A DNA stretch of 64,000 nt from Butyriboletus loyo (taxonomy: Eukaryota; Basidiomycota; Agaricomycetes; Boletales; Boletaceae), in assembly GCA_038093515.1 (NCBI GenBank), contig JBBPSI010000105.1:24641-88640 (forward strand), read 5' to 3'. Positions 33,942-46,296 of this stretch are shown here, one piece after another; the first letter of the stretch is position 1; the number at the start of each line of letters is the position of its first letter. A model generated the notes under the pieces. That model was not told the origin of the DNA, did no database searches, and worked only from the letters and a program-made list of their open reading frames with translations. Made by a program: the position numbers and the translations under genes.

Positions 33942-35501
33942 ATGGCCACCCTACCGTTCGTTGTATTCGGATATGGATCTCTCATTTTCAAGGTACTTCG
34001 TCATCACCTGGCCCTTGTAACTTGTGGCAGCTAAACCGCCGAGCGATCTCGGCCAACAGCCTCCCCCACACGTTATATCCCAAGGTGCGCCTTGCCAGCT
34101 GTCTGGTACCAGGTATGCTCTCAGCTCGCCCTTGAACGCCCCGCTAGTTCCTGGTTTCCTGAAAGGCTACGTCCGACGGTTCGCGCAAAAGTCCCACGAC
34201 CACCGGGGGACGCCAGAAGTAAGTAGTAGGCCTCGTCACCTTCATCTTTACATTCTCCACGCTCTTGCAAAAATATATTTGGGATTCGAGAACTGCCGCT
34301 GACATTCCGCGATTTTCGCACACGCTTTCCGTCATCCCAAGAACCCTGGACGCGTGGTGACACTCGTTCATAAAGAAGACTGGGACAAATTTTCCGCGTC
34401 CGTGCGTGTTGTATTCACTTTTCTCCCTTCTCACCGGTCCCAGCGTTGAACAGGATGAGTTTCCGCATGAAGATATCGTATGGGGTGAATACTCCCATGT
34501 TTATATGACAAGAAATGTATTTATTCATAAGCTCACGATGGTGAACAGGCGTAGCGTATACCATAGACCCGGAGTACGTCGCCGAAGTGCGCGATTACTT
34601 AGGTAAGTCCCGTCTTTGTCTTCGGACCTCCAGATACTGCGATCTCCCGGTTGTACCACGTCCTTAAAATGACAAATGACGTATCGGCGTCGCAGACTAT
34701 CGGGAAAAGGTGCGTGTTTCATTTACGGTGGAGGTCGAACCTTCAGCGTTTGTGCGCCTACAATCCATCTCACGCAAGAAATACATGTGTGTATATTTCG
34801 ATTTGATGATGGCAGGACGGATACACGCTGGAAACACTGGATGTATATACCATAGACGATGGCGTAGAGAAAGTCATCATACATGACGTACGTCCGCTTT
34901 CCCTCCCTCTCACGTTCACCGTTTGTATGTGTCACGACGCCCCAATGACTGACCTCTTGCGCCAGGCATATGTACGCACCCACCTTCACCTTCCGTTAGC
35001 GTCTGTGTTTAACGTGATGTCAACTAACGCGACATTTTCTGCACTCTGCAGTGCTACGTAGGCCGACCCGATAACCCTTCCTTCAGTATGGTCACGCTTA
35101 CCTCTGTCGGAATCACGCATTGATAAGTACTACCAAATAGTCGGTTCAGAATCCCTCGACGCCCTCGCAGCACACATCTGGCGCTCAGTCGGTCCTTCGG
35201 GTAAGAACAAGGTACATCCTGTCTCCTTTTTCCTCTCTTTTCATTCCTGATCACCATCCTGGGAACCCAAATGTATGCATGACACAGGAATACCTCTACC
35301 AACTCGCAGAGAGCGTACGCGCACTCGCACCGGCGTCCAACGATTCCCACCTGTTTGCTCTCGAGGTGAGTCACCGCTTATTCGCGTGGTTGTGCACGTC
35401 CATTCCCCACAGACTCTGGCCGAGACGTGACACTTACCATTGCATCATAGACTCGAATCAGACAACTCGACGAGGAGAAACGAGAGGAAGTGAAAAGGTA
35501 G
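33942..35501 (+). CDS. ChaC-type gamma-glutamylcyclotransferase, 13 exons with a 6-nt microexon
   Basis: Exons: 33942-33992, 34060-34084, 34148-34218, 34342-34401, 34454-34484, 34549-34602, 34696-34709, 34816-34887, 34966-34971, 35052-35085, 35141-35211, 35288-35365, 35451-35501. Phases agree and the protein is 205 residues, the family size. It begins with the glycine loop VFGYGSLIFKPPPHVI, then GYVRRFAQKSHDHRGTPENPGRVVTLV, FPHEDIVWGVAYTI, DYREKDGYTLETLDVY, YVGRPDNPSF and HIWRSVGPSGKNKEYLYQLAE. ChaC enzymes split glutathione into 5-oxoproline and Cys-Gly in the cytosol. Exon 9 is only six bases (Ala-Tyr), required to read HDAYCYVGRP. Nothing suggests inactivation. Confidence 0.9.
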
Positions 35502-35802
35502 CAAGAAGACCAGGGGAGCATGGAGGAGGTGATTGGGGATTGGGTGTATGGGGGACCGCCGGTGCGGGCTTGGAGCAGACGTTATAACCCCTCGACGATC
35601 ACAATCTATGATACTAATCTCGAGAAATTTGCAAGCTAAACTGCGTATTTACTTTCTTGATTCCATATCGATATAAGCAAGCTAGACCGCCGCGCATAGC
35701 AAGCACATCAAAAGGCAGAAATTGGTTTCCATTCAGTATCGCGGTCGGTAAATGTACTATGCATAGTTACGGGACCTACTATAAGCCAGCGTGTTTACAC
35801 GT
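35502..35802. other. spacer before the right inverted-repeat arm
   Basis: About 300 bp after the ChaC-type gene with no supported feature. Homology to the left arm starts near 35,803. Confidence 0.4.
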
Positions 35803-35819
35803 GCATAGCTCACTGAATG

Positions 35820-36340
35820 CCACTTTTCTCATGCTCGTCGTCAACCATCTCAAAACTTCAGATCACACACAATGTCAGCGTCGACAAAAAAATCGCTCCA
35901 AGTTCTCATGACGTCGGATGCACACAATGCTATTCTGAACGCAGAAAGTTCAAAGAAGCCCTATCTCATGTTTCTTGTGTCGTCAAACAGTTCTACATGC
36001 CAAGTCAACGACTCCCGTACACCGTTCACCACCATTAAATCGACGTTTGTGCTCCGAGGGGAGAGTTGTTTGGTTGTGTTGGATTCAAAAGGATTGACCT
36101 GCCTTCTTTGGGCGATCTCGATCAGTGAACGTCCATTCGAGTCGTTTCACGAGGGTTGAGACGGAGGACGGCAACAGGGATTGGTATGTCCAATTTTATT
36201 CTCTGTCGAAAAACAAACTTTCATACTTGCGCTCTGAGATCCTTCACAACCTCGACGGGGTCGATTTTGAATAGGTTCAGTCGAAAATGCATTCGGGCCA
36301 GCCGCCATAGCGGTCAACTGGTCAGCCTCCGATCCCAAGG
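35820..36340 (+). pseudogene. degenerate upstream coding-like region, right arm
   Basis: Counterpart of 21,090-21,650. A 95-codon frame (35,872-36,159) carries MTSDAHNAILNAES ... KSTFVLRG ... LLWAISISERPFESFHE and then meets a stop created by an extra G relative to the left arm. The left arm reads on but has its own stops. There is no consistent product in both arms. Confidence 0.35.
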
Positions 36341-36416
36341 GTATAAAATCCCTCGTGCTCAGACATGAAATGTTGGCTCTTTCGTCGTTATCTCCCTGGT
36401 CATCCTATCGCTTCCA

Positions 36417-38176
36417 ATGGCCAGACCGACGACTGAAATTGCCAACGCTACCATGACCCTCAAGGATGGACATATGTCACGTTCCGTACGTTGTTTCCAC
36501 GCTTCCTTATAGCATTCGTTCATGGAGCTGACTTGGAACCTCAGACGATGGCAAGGCCGAAGCCGTTCGTGGTGACCAATGTTGCCACAAAGCGGTACGC
36601 CCCGACGAGGAATAGGACGCCGATACAGAGGTTTCCGCTGCGTGTCCCGCAACCAATGTTGATCAATGAACGATCGTCGGTCCCTCGTTTGGTACAGGCG
36701 AAGCAGACACCCCGACATGCTTCTTTGCTGGCCGTTCCGAAGGTGGGGCTGGGTCGTTCCTTGCCTAAGCCAGTGCCAACGCCAGCACCAAACAAGACGG
36801 CTAAGTTACACAAGCCGCTGTTGTTGCCTCGAGTATCATCTGCAGACCGGTCTTTTCCCGATAGCACGCATGTCACGGAGCCAGAAGTGGAACTGTGCCG
36901 CACCTTGCCTATTCTGGTGCCCATGCCAGTGCTATCTGGAGACAAGTCTTTTCCCAAGAAGACGTTGGTTCCGAAGCCGCTGAAGACCATGGAGAGGTTG
37001 AAGGAAGGCGAGCTGGTGGGCCCGTGCCCAGCTTTAGTGAGGTGGACGCGGATCACGAGTGCGAGGGAACCCCCAACCCGACTCAGTTGCGTTCCACGTA
37101 CCCGCACTTGTCAGTCTTCCGTGGCGGCTCCTAAGAAAAATCAAGATGTCACTGTCAAGATTTTCACTACTGGTCTTCGCAACCTAGAACCTGCTTGCCC
37201 GAAGCCATCTGTCGACATTGGCACAGCTGAAACTACGGGGCGTACAAAGGCTCCAGAAGCTCCCACCGGGAAGCTGGTTGTAGCGAGCAGCGGTCACTCC
37301 AGAACACCGTTTTGGAATTGGAGGCAGACACCACCGAAGCCGATCATATGTCCCCATGCTGTCAAGCCAACATCCCACGTCGCATGGTCGCCACCACCAT
37401 CTCCGGACCTGTCTTCCTTCCCATCACAGAGCTGGACGATCGTTGTCAATGTGAATGTTAAACGGACCGAGACATCGATGATAATCTGCGGAGAACAGAC
37501 CCCCTCCAGCATGGGTGATGTGCCGAGCTCAGGTGTCACAAGCACGCCCGAGGATTCGTATGGTCACTCCGAGTCTGATTTCTCTTCCCCCGTGTTATTG
37601 TCTTCCACCGTAGTCGCAGAATCCCCGGCGAGCCCAGCAGAACCTGTAGCTGGATCGAATGGTATGGTGAAGATCGGCACCCCAACGAAAGAGCCATCTA
37701 CTGAGGTTTCGCACACGGTCTGCGATGCGACAATCATCTCGCCCTCCGGGAACAGTACCACGTCGATGGCCACACTCGCAAAGGTGATGGAAAGAAGCCA
37801 GGTGTCGTCGCCCACTAAGGTTTCAGACAATGGAAACAGAAACCGGATGACGGTCCGTCGGGCTTTTGAGATCGCCCGGACCTTCTTTTTGCCCTCGCAG
37901 GATACATTGCAGTCTGCTACTGAGGCCGCTGCCTGCAAGACGATAGGTGCCAATGTGTCAAGCATCCAAAAGCTATTCATTTCTCCGTTCGACAAGGATG
38001 CGAAGGTCTTGAAGGATCCAGTGACGCTGATGGAAATCGAGATGCTCAGGGCCCAGAGAAAGGTTGCGGGTGGTGGGATGGTCGATCCCCGCCTGGATCG
38101 CCTTGGTTCCCTCCCTGCAATGGCGATCGTCACGAAGCTTGGGACACCTAGTTCAGACTTCCCTGGTTCAATCTGA
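36417..38176 (+). CDS. 566-residue Pro/Ser/Thr-rich protein, right-arm copy
   Basis: Exon 1 36417-36485, 59-nt intron (GTACGT ... CTCAG), exon 2 36545-38176. Same structure and length as the left-arm copy at 19265-21024. Differences are substitutions only: for example S/T at residue 5 of exon 1 and about 40 in exon 2, clustered between residues 175 and 400, with the last 150 residues almost unchanged. The sequence is disordered-looking apart from the C-terminal helical part. A second long frame on the opposite strand (38,238-37,564) is also stop-free in both arms. I favour the plus-strand reading because it has a spliced start codon. Function unknown. Confidence 0.6.
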
Positions 38177-41059
38177 AGCATCGAGATGCGTGAAGCGTAG
38201 GTGGTGGGGTGAGGTTTCGGGTATACATTATCTTTCATTCCTTTCCTTTTCCGCCTACTTCCACATTCTTTTGCGGATATCGTTCTTCTTCGGTGGCTTC
38301 CGCTTCCAGCTTAGATATCTGTCGACTGTCAGGTCCTCAACTCAACTGACGCTCACGGAGTGGCTTTCCTGCGCCTTTTGACATCATCTCTGGGTCCACG
38401 ATTACTTCGGACACGAGTTTCGATGATGCTCCATCGACCACTGTTCAACGACATCCATGGCGACCAACGTTCGTCAAGTAGATCAAGCCACTTGTACTGA
38501 GCTGGCAATGGACCCGCCGACAATTCTCTCATCTCTTGTTGACCTTAGATGCCTCACGGTAATACTGATCTACCCATTCATCAATGTTATGGCTCACTCT
38601 TCCACCTTGATTAAGTTCGAAGACCTTGTCTATGTTCCGGTGACAAGCCTTGGGGCGCCAATGGCAGATCCAGCTTGTTTTTGACCGTGTCGGATATCTG
38701 CATCCCATTGACCCGAACGATACGATCTCCCGAATACTCCCGCCATGTTCCCTGCTATCAAGTTTCCGAGTGCCATATTTTCTTCAACATTTCAAAATAC
38801 GGACGATCTCTTCAAGTATTTACAACGTCGATACCATCACACCGCGAGTCTCGTACATTCCTTTTTCCGACAAAGCCAAGCATCGATTGCCTCTGCAGTC
38901 TGACGACCTCGTCGCCCTTTGCAGACGCCGTAGCACCTCCCAGTCCCAGCAGAACCCCCCAGCCGTGTGGACGTCCACTCAGCCACCACTTTCACCCCCC
39001 CTCCTTCATGTCGATGCCTTCTCCCCTTCCTCTTCTCCGGCAGCCTGTATTTGCCTTGTCTCCAGTACGCCCACTTAGGGCGCGGAGAAAGGTTATGGGC
39101 GGTGGTGGCCAACCGATGTCCTCGCTGGACTTGGTTGGATTGGTCTGGTGCTTGTTCAGCTTTAGTGGCTACGAATGCAGTTCTGCTCTGCGACGACCCT
39201 GTTCGGTGGACGATGCAACAACGATGACAGAGACTCAGGACGTGTTTGCGTGAGTCGAACGGCCATGATCGAGACGCGCTGGACGAGGTCGATAACAAGG
39301 GAACTTGAACAATCCGGGTTCGTTCGAGGTCGAAACAGGAGCTATCCCCAATGCTGCAAGGGTTGGTCGAGTTGGACGGCTGTCGATGTATGGAAATCAA
39401 GGGTGGGTTGGCGAAGGTCGACGTGGATTGTCGTTGCACGAGACTCTCGGGGCGATGTTGGGCAATGCTCATGGCGATATCGAGGTCCGGTGGTTGGAGG
39501 TGGACAATGTGGTGAACGATGAGCGGTTTCGACCGGGCTCAGGTTCGGGTTCGGTGCGAGGTCAGGTTCAGGAGATGGTCTCGGGCGATCCTTGCCCTAA
39601 CTCCTTGACCTCCTTCGTGACACCGGAAACAAATACTTGGAAGGTCATCTGGTCCTTTTTTTCTTATTCATTTCTCGCGACCAGTTTGGCACTCTTTTCT
39701 TCTTCTCCTCGTTGCCTCCCGCTCTTTTTTTTTCTTTTTGATGCATCAGTGGTTCCCCTATTTTCGATCTAGGTCTTGCCGGTTTGCATTTGCCTCTGTT
39801 TCTAGTTTCTCGGTGCCTGCAGCCTCTCTGGCGCACCTCTCTTCCCTCCTTGACTCCCATTGGTGGTTTCCTGAGTTTACAGTTTTTTTCTTCCGAGTTT
39901 CGGTATTTTGCATTTGCTTCGGTTTATTCCAATTTCTTGGCACCTGTAGCCTCTCTGGCGTCCCTCTTTTTTCCCCTTGACTTATTACCTGCATAAGTAT
40001 AGTATAGCATCCCATCCGTGTATCCAGTATCTAGCATAGGGTTGCTAATTGAAGGTCATATTTTCGCAACACTGATAGACTGCTATTTTATGTCGACACA
40101 GACCTACTGGAACCCAGAAAACATGTCCTGGGTGCTGCTGAATTAACTAGCTATGCTTTGAAGTCCCTCTACTCCATCCACAGTCGTGTTCGCAATCTCG
40201 CCGGGGAGCACTTGTGCTGTGATATCTCTGCGTTGATACAGCCTCCCAAGTGACTTTCTCAAATAAGACTGAGTAGTTAGGAGGAGTCCTGGGCTCGGCG
40301 ATCTTCATCTCAATCCTGACCTTCTTCACCGCACCGGCTTTTTTTCCCCATTTGCCTCGGTTTGATTGTGTGTTTCTAGTTTCTTGGTGCCTCAGGCTGC
40401 AACTTCTCTGGCGCACCTCTTTTTCCCCTTGACTTATTGCCTGCATCATAATATACCATAGTGTCCTCCATCACAGTGCAAATCCCGGCCTAGTTTACTG
40501 GACAAATCGTCGATATTCGACTTGCCTTACCCTGGTATAGTGACTTTGAACGACTCGCTGACACATCGGCGGGTGCTACTAACCATCGCGAAGACCATTA
40601 GCCCATCTATCTGACTTGTAGTATTTGAGGATGCAGGGATTCATCTTGATGGACGTCCAACTTGTCCTCACAGCGTGGGTTAGCTAAGTTCACATGGTAG
40701 AACCGCATTATCAACGCTGCATCATGGTTGTAGGAACAAAATACACGAAAAAGGCAAGCACTGTTGAAACAAGTTGGTGACCGAGGCGGCGCGTGAAGTT
40801 GGTGGACCTGCGATCTCTGACCACCACCCTCATCGCGCTCACTTTATTCACCTCACTTGTTTACCAACGAAGTGGCATGCCTACTTGTTGCAGCTAGGTA
40901 CCAATTTAATACTGCATGTGCAAGTTTCCCCAATCTTACTGTTAGGTCTCAAATGTCGCCGGTCCGGCGTCGCAGTTCATACAAATCACTGGCATTTTCC
41001 ATCAAGCCACCGGCTGACGAGTCCTTTTACTTTTGTTCTGTTTTCTCTTCCGAGTTTCA
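38177..41059. other. non-coding low-complexity block of the right arm
   Basis: Counterpart of 16,484-19,264. It has purine/pyrimidine-biased tracts (for example runs of T near 39,655 and 39,725) and inverted copies of the 30-45-bp interspersed motif. A possible small spliced frame sits at 38,457-38,684. It reads MATNVRQVDQATCTEL..., has a GTAATA donor after codon 35 or so and ends in FEDLVYVPVTSLGAP. The left arm has a frameshift in its first exon, so I do not annotate a gene. Confidence 0.55.
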
Positions 41060-44000
41060 ATGGCATCGTATGCAGAACTCATCAGGCAGGATGTCTGCCA
41101 TCATGAATTCTGCAACGACGCGTCTTCGTGGCCGTCCATCATCTCGCACTTCGTCCAGTCTCTGCAAAACGAGCTGAAATTGCCTACATGGTTGAAATCG
41201 GCAAGTTTAAGGGCGCTCAGATAATGCAGGTTACTCATCTCGCCTTTTAACCAGGGTCCGGTTCCGTATATCAATGAGCGCGTCCTCGACCTGCTCGACC
41301 ACCTTCGGGTCTCGGATGACGTGCCTCGTGTCGATCTTTGGGATTATACAGATCAGATTATCAACCACGACCTGCGACAATGGTTGCATGTCGTGTTTAA
41401 CGGTGCCCTTGCTGACTGTGCCAGGATTCGGGCAGTGGTCGATGCGGAAAAACGAACCCAGGTCCCATTTCCAAAGGAGTCATTCCTTGCTGTTTTTGTG
41501 CGGAATGCTATCTTGAATGCCTATCCGGAACTATCCTCACTGTACGTCTGCTTCGTTCTCTTGCGTTGTGCGTTACGTAGTTGCATGTTATTCATTCAGG
41601 GAGGACATCTCGGTGGTTCTTCCACGGCATTCCAGCGGAGAGGCAATCCCAATTCTGAAATACACGACCAAGAGCTTCTATGCACCACTTATCATTTCAA
41701 TTTGTGAGGGAATGCCCATGGAGGAAAGTGGTCATGACCTCGAACGTCAACCCAGTGACGACGACGAGGATTCTAGTGACGAATCTGAGTTGTTCAACCA
41801 TTCTCCTCCCACAATGTCAGAGTTCCTTGATGCTTGCGAAAGACCCGAGACACTCAAGGAAGTCGAAGAAGAGCAAGACGAAGGTGCTCTCTCACCACGA
41901 TTCGAGGCGTACTTCCTTGCATGTTCCCCGTTCGCGACTCCCCCGTCCATCTGCCACATACCTGTTTTGTGCATGGCAGACAAGGAACAGCTTCCGGTAC
42001 TGATGTCTAGTTTGCTCTATCAGCGGCGTGTATGGCGCATCGCGGACCCATTGGTCGGAGTGGAGTTCTCAAAGTACGATACGACAATCAGATTGCATGT
42101 GGGATGGCTCGACGATAATGTGTCATGCGGTCGTATTCTGGTGAATAGTTTGCCATTATTTTAGTGTTTCTTGTCTGATAACCGACGTCTTCGTGTCCAG
42201 CCACGGGTTCATCTCGGGGAGATTGCAACCCCAATTTTGCTAGATTTATCATCACCCTCGGTGGCTCTTGTCGTCTCTCGGCTCCTATGCAGTCTGGAAT
42301 CACACATATCTGGTGTGCGTGGCACCATCAGGCACTCTGTGGGCGCGGTTACCAGTGGAACACAGTCACATCCGCCACTCTCTTGGCGGATTGATACCGA
42401 TATTACCGATATCCAAGCGGAGGATTCTGGGTCCATTCGGGAAAACGATAAAAATCGAGACATGATTATCAGCTGGGCTGAGAGTCAACAGTATCCCGTG
42501 TACGAAGAGTGCGTACCATCTCCTTTATTTTCGATTGTTCACACTCCTACTAGGACGATGCCTCTCCGCAAGCAAGCGGATAAGACCAGCCCGCATGCAG
42601 CGTCGATGCCACAACAGTCGACCTCTGAGCAAGCATCGTGAGCCGGTCTTTCCCCCGCCAATGAATATGAGTCATTTTTTTCACGGAAAAGGAATGCAAC
42701 ATCTTCCTCGCCAGTTCCATCAACGGTGACAACATTGACAATTCCGTGAGCTACGAGAGTCCCAGAATGAGCACCATTTGATTGAGAGCTCATGCAGAGA
42801 GCTTCGAGAACCGCACGAATATGCGGATAGTGTTCCCACTTTGTATTCGCGGTTATCGTGTTCCGCGTGAGTGCGTACGAGGCTGACGGTGCTTGCTCAC
42901 CAAAATTGTTCTGCAGATTTGCTGCGACCACTGAGAAGGACGACCACAGAGTTTTCCGCTGGATATTTGACCGTCGGGTAGTTCCACAGTCACTTCCATC
43001 CGATTTGGAGTTCCATGAGGAGTACAGCGCAACGACGGGCTTTATCTGGCCCGAGACCTGGCGCGTTAGAGTGCGTATTTCCGTATTGCAGATGTGTACT
43101 GAAATGCCTCACCATCCTTTCCAGGACGACCTCCCATCAGTGGATGCTGCACTCGAGCCATGCGTACAAGAACTGCTGGAGAGTGTGGCCGCAATCAAGG
43201 ACCGACCTAATGCAGTGAAATGTATTCCCGTGGAGGAGTTTCCCTTCGATCTACGACTCCTTACACAAAGCTTCTCTGCGATCTTCCAGGCATCGCGCAG
43301 ATCTCGTGAAAAGAAGGATCTTCGAGAGGACGTATGCGAAGGGTCTTGGCGCCACGACCATGACCGCTTGTTGTTTGACTTTTTTGTACGCCTCATCCAG
43401 CCAAACGAAGGTTATGCCGCCCATGCTGTAATGGATGGTCAATCGATTGCACATTTGGAAGATCCACTTTCCCGTCCAACGTATGTACTCACTGGCACGC
43501 TTAAACGTCTGTTTCAATGTTGATGTTCCTGAAGTTTGGAGACCACTCTCCGTTTGCCAAAGAACGAAAATTTGCAAAGGCGCAGCCGACAACAACTTCA
43601 GAAGTCGATCCTGGAGCTTATCCTTCTCGACGGCAAGAATCTTAACAGATGGCTGGAAAGTCGCAGTGGTACCCCAGCTACATTTCTGGAGGAGGTAGCA
43701 AATCATTCATACGTCCTTTCTCAGTGTGTAGCCTGGACGCAAGCAACTAGTGCTGAGACAGAGGCCCAGGTGAACTCCAACCTTGGTCACCTTCCATCTA
43801 CAGGACGGTTCGACGCATTGGGGCGTTTGCTGGTCAAGCTCCCAAATGCATCATCCGATGACGTCGCTTACCTTTCCCTTGTTGTTCGCGCCACTGGACA
43901 AGAAGGTGCAAGCAGAGGAAGAGCCGAAGGGAAGGCTACTGGCAGAGGATCTGGCCCATCAACGAAAACGTCAATTAGTTCCCTGACAGTTCCCGACGTT

Positions 44001-44617
44001 TCTTCTGGTGCTGCAGCGATGACTAATGGAACCAGGTATACTATACCATCATCCTCCATGCCCTCTTCCATGCAGTTTGTCGATAAAGAGCAAACGAGCT
44101 CTGTGGAATCCATGGATGCATTGGCTTCCAAGGCTCAGGAACTCCGACTCGGACCGGATCCCACACTTCTGGAGCTGCCTATCCTGGCCGTCGAGTACAA
44201 GAAGGCGTCGGACAGCTTGATGAAAGGAACGAATCAAGTCAGGATGTACATCACTACATTTGTCAAGTTCCTCCAGGCTATTGGGATCACAAACATCCCT
44301 GTATACGGCGTGCAAACCGATGGGCCCATTGTAGTTTTACCAGCTGCTGTGGCCCGGGACGACAATGTGCGTAACCTGTTCTGTACTGGTGCGTGTATTG
44401 ATGAGTTTCATTTCTTTGGCAGTTTGTCTACCTGTTTGAGCGACTAGTGGAAAGGCTGGACATCTCGACGCCACTGGGAGCTTGGCACTATGCGACGATA
44501 CTGTGTCGCCTCGCGCAGAATCATGCAAAGATTTTAGAAAAGAGGTTTGGAGAGGTCAGAGAGAGTCTGATCAGTTCTTTGCCCAGTGAGCAACCAGGCA
44601 TGCGGATGGACGGTTGA
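41060..44617 (+). CDS. uncharacterised 983-residue protein, copy B (C-terminally shortened)
   Basis: Exons 41060-41200, 41255-41541, 41600-42140, 42201-42508, 42554-42637, 42917-43480, 43535-44366, 44423-44617. Exons 1-7 have the same lengths as copy C. Intron 1 again has the GC donor GCAAGT, and intron 5 is 279 nt. In exon 8 a 2-nt deletion near 44,585 (GCCCAGTGAGCAACC against GCTCAGTGAAGGCAACC) shifts the frame and stops at 44,615. The last 40 or so residues are lost, including the lysine/arginine-rich tail that copy C keeps. The conserved block LPILAVEYKKASDSL ... VYGVQTDGPIVVLPAAV is intact. It may be newly inactive or a variant lacking the putative nuclear tail. Confidence 0.6.
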
Positions 44618-45025
44618 CCATCAAATGGCTAGACTGAAAGCTGAGAAGAGGGGGAAATCCCCTCCTCGGAAGCGATCGAGGAAGAAGAAAGCCGAAGTGG
44701 TGTAACTTGAGACCAAGGCAAAAATTGATGTGTATATTTGTTACTTGTGTAAGATTGATCTCTATATGATCTTGTTATGATGTCCAGCAGTGAGATATGT
44801 ATTGTTGATACTAGTCTCGCTTTAAAACCAGTTCATGTCTAAGGCATTTTGTCTGGCGTTTTCCCCAGGACATGCGACGTGCAACCTAGAGGGTACGACT
44901 AGTAAAGGCCTTAACTTATGTGCACTTGGGTTTGTTTGAAGTTGTTGCCAGTTATACGGTACACATTGTACAAAGTTGACTTTCACCCGTACTGTTGGCA
45001 TCCATCAACGCGACTCCACCCAGCC

Positions 45026-46296
45026 ATGACCATAACATTGTTAAGGAAAGTTACATCTACCAGATATATATTCCTCTTGTCAGGACTCGCATTCATCCTG
45101 TGGTCGTTGGCGACTTCGGTGGTTCCCAAATCATCCGCCCTCTCCGCACTGCTCCAAGTGGATATGGATCAAAGTACGACTAAAACCATGATCACGCCAC
45201 ATTTTGCCAATGCGACGAACGCGAACTCCAGCGACGGGTCCATGCAGAGCAGCCCGAAAATTACCCCGAATCTTGGTGTCGGACCCGCTCATACACACAT
45301 CTATGTGGTTTCGCTCGCCGATCGACAAGATAGACGCGAGCAGATGGAGTTTCTGCGAACGATCCAGGACCTGACGTGGACCGTCATCGATGCTGCCCCC
45401 CGCAACGCCGCACTCGTCAACCGTATCCTCGACTGGGTAGCCCTCCATCGTGTCGAGAGTAAGAGAACTGGTGCGCTGGGCTTTCATTGGCCTGAGGAGA
45501 TCAACGCGCTTGCGGTATCGCCCGGGCCTTTGCGGACGTTTGGCTCAGAAACATGGGCCGAGACGTCCCCTTCCAGCAAGTCCGAGCGTGGAAAGACCGA
45601 CCCTTCGATGTACTCGACTCTTCCGTGCGCGATTGAAGATAACTTGATACCAACGTTCACGAACGACACCCCAGAGTGGATGGTACTTTCCCCTGCAAAG
45701 ATCGCCTGCTGGCACTCGCACATCTTGGCTATCCGCCGGTTCGTCGAGAAACAGGACTCGCATGACCAGCGCCCCGGGGACGATGTGGCTGTAATCCTCG
45801 AGGATGATATCGACATGGAAAAAAACATCTCCGCCCAACTGTCTCAGGTCTGGACATTCCTGCCTGCAGGATGGGACATCGTCTTCCTAGGTACGTGCGA
45901 CGATATTATCATGTTCCGACGCAAGAGGGCCACTGCGTTCTGAACTATTCCATGACCTGTCAAGGTCACTGTTGGTCCGACGAATCCCACTACCCGTCGC
46001 TCACGGGATTCCCGGACACAAACCTTCATCCGTCACACTACCCGAAATGTACGCACGCATATGCACTCTCGCTCTCTGGAGCCCGGCGACTCCTGCAGCA
46101 CCTACGTTACCCGCCATTTGCATATTCTCGAGCACTCGACCAGGCGTATGCGTGGCTCATCCGGAGTGGTCGTCTGAGGGGCTACTCGATCGTTCCGAGT
46201 CTCGTCGTACAAAGGAAGAGCGGCAGCAGCGATATTTTACCTGGTTCTGGGAGTGACTGGAGGGAAGGTTTGCGGGATAGTGTGTTTGAGGCTTAG
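45026..46296 (+). CDS. glycosyltransferase family 25 protein, right-arm copy
   Basis: Exon 1 45026-45890, 74-nt intron, exon 2 45965-46296; 398 residues, the same model as 12518-11248. It has the N-terminal anchor, the stem with a few substitutions against the other copy (for example MDQSTTKTM against MDQSTNKTM), the acidic VILEDDIDME motif and the FLGHCWSDES junction across the intron. Both copies are transcribed outward from the inverted repeat. An in-frame ATG at 44,918 would add 36 residues ahead of the membrane anchor. I chose the ATG that puts the anchor near the N-terminus. Whether both copies are expressed cannot be seen. Confidence 0.85.

Noticed and set aside
36156..36368. 70-codon ORF conserved in both arms (also 21,063-21,275)
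   Set aside because: Very arginine/serine/cysteine-rich, and it lies in another frame of a region that reads better as a decayed gene. Conservation follows from the recent duplication.
37564..38238. 224-codon antisense ORF, also open in the other arm (19,179-19,877)
   Set aside because: No start context or splice signal. The sense strand has a spliced start and a full-length frame. Kept only as a remark in the findings.
45891..45925. 35-nt intron in the glycosyltransferase
   Set aside because: Too short for this genome. The 74-nt alternative restores the family's FLGHCW junction in both copies.
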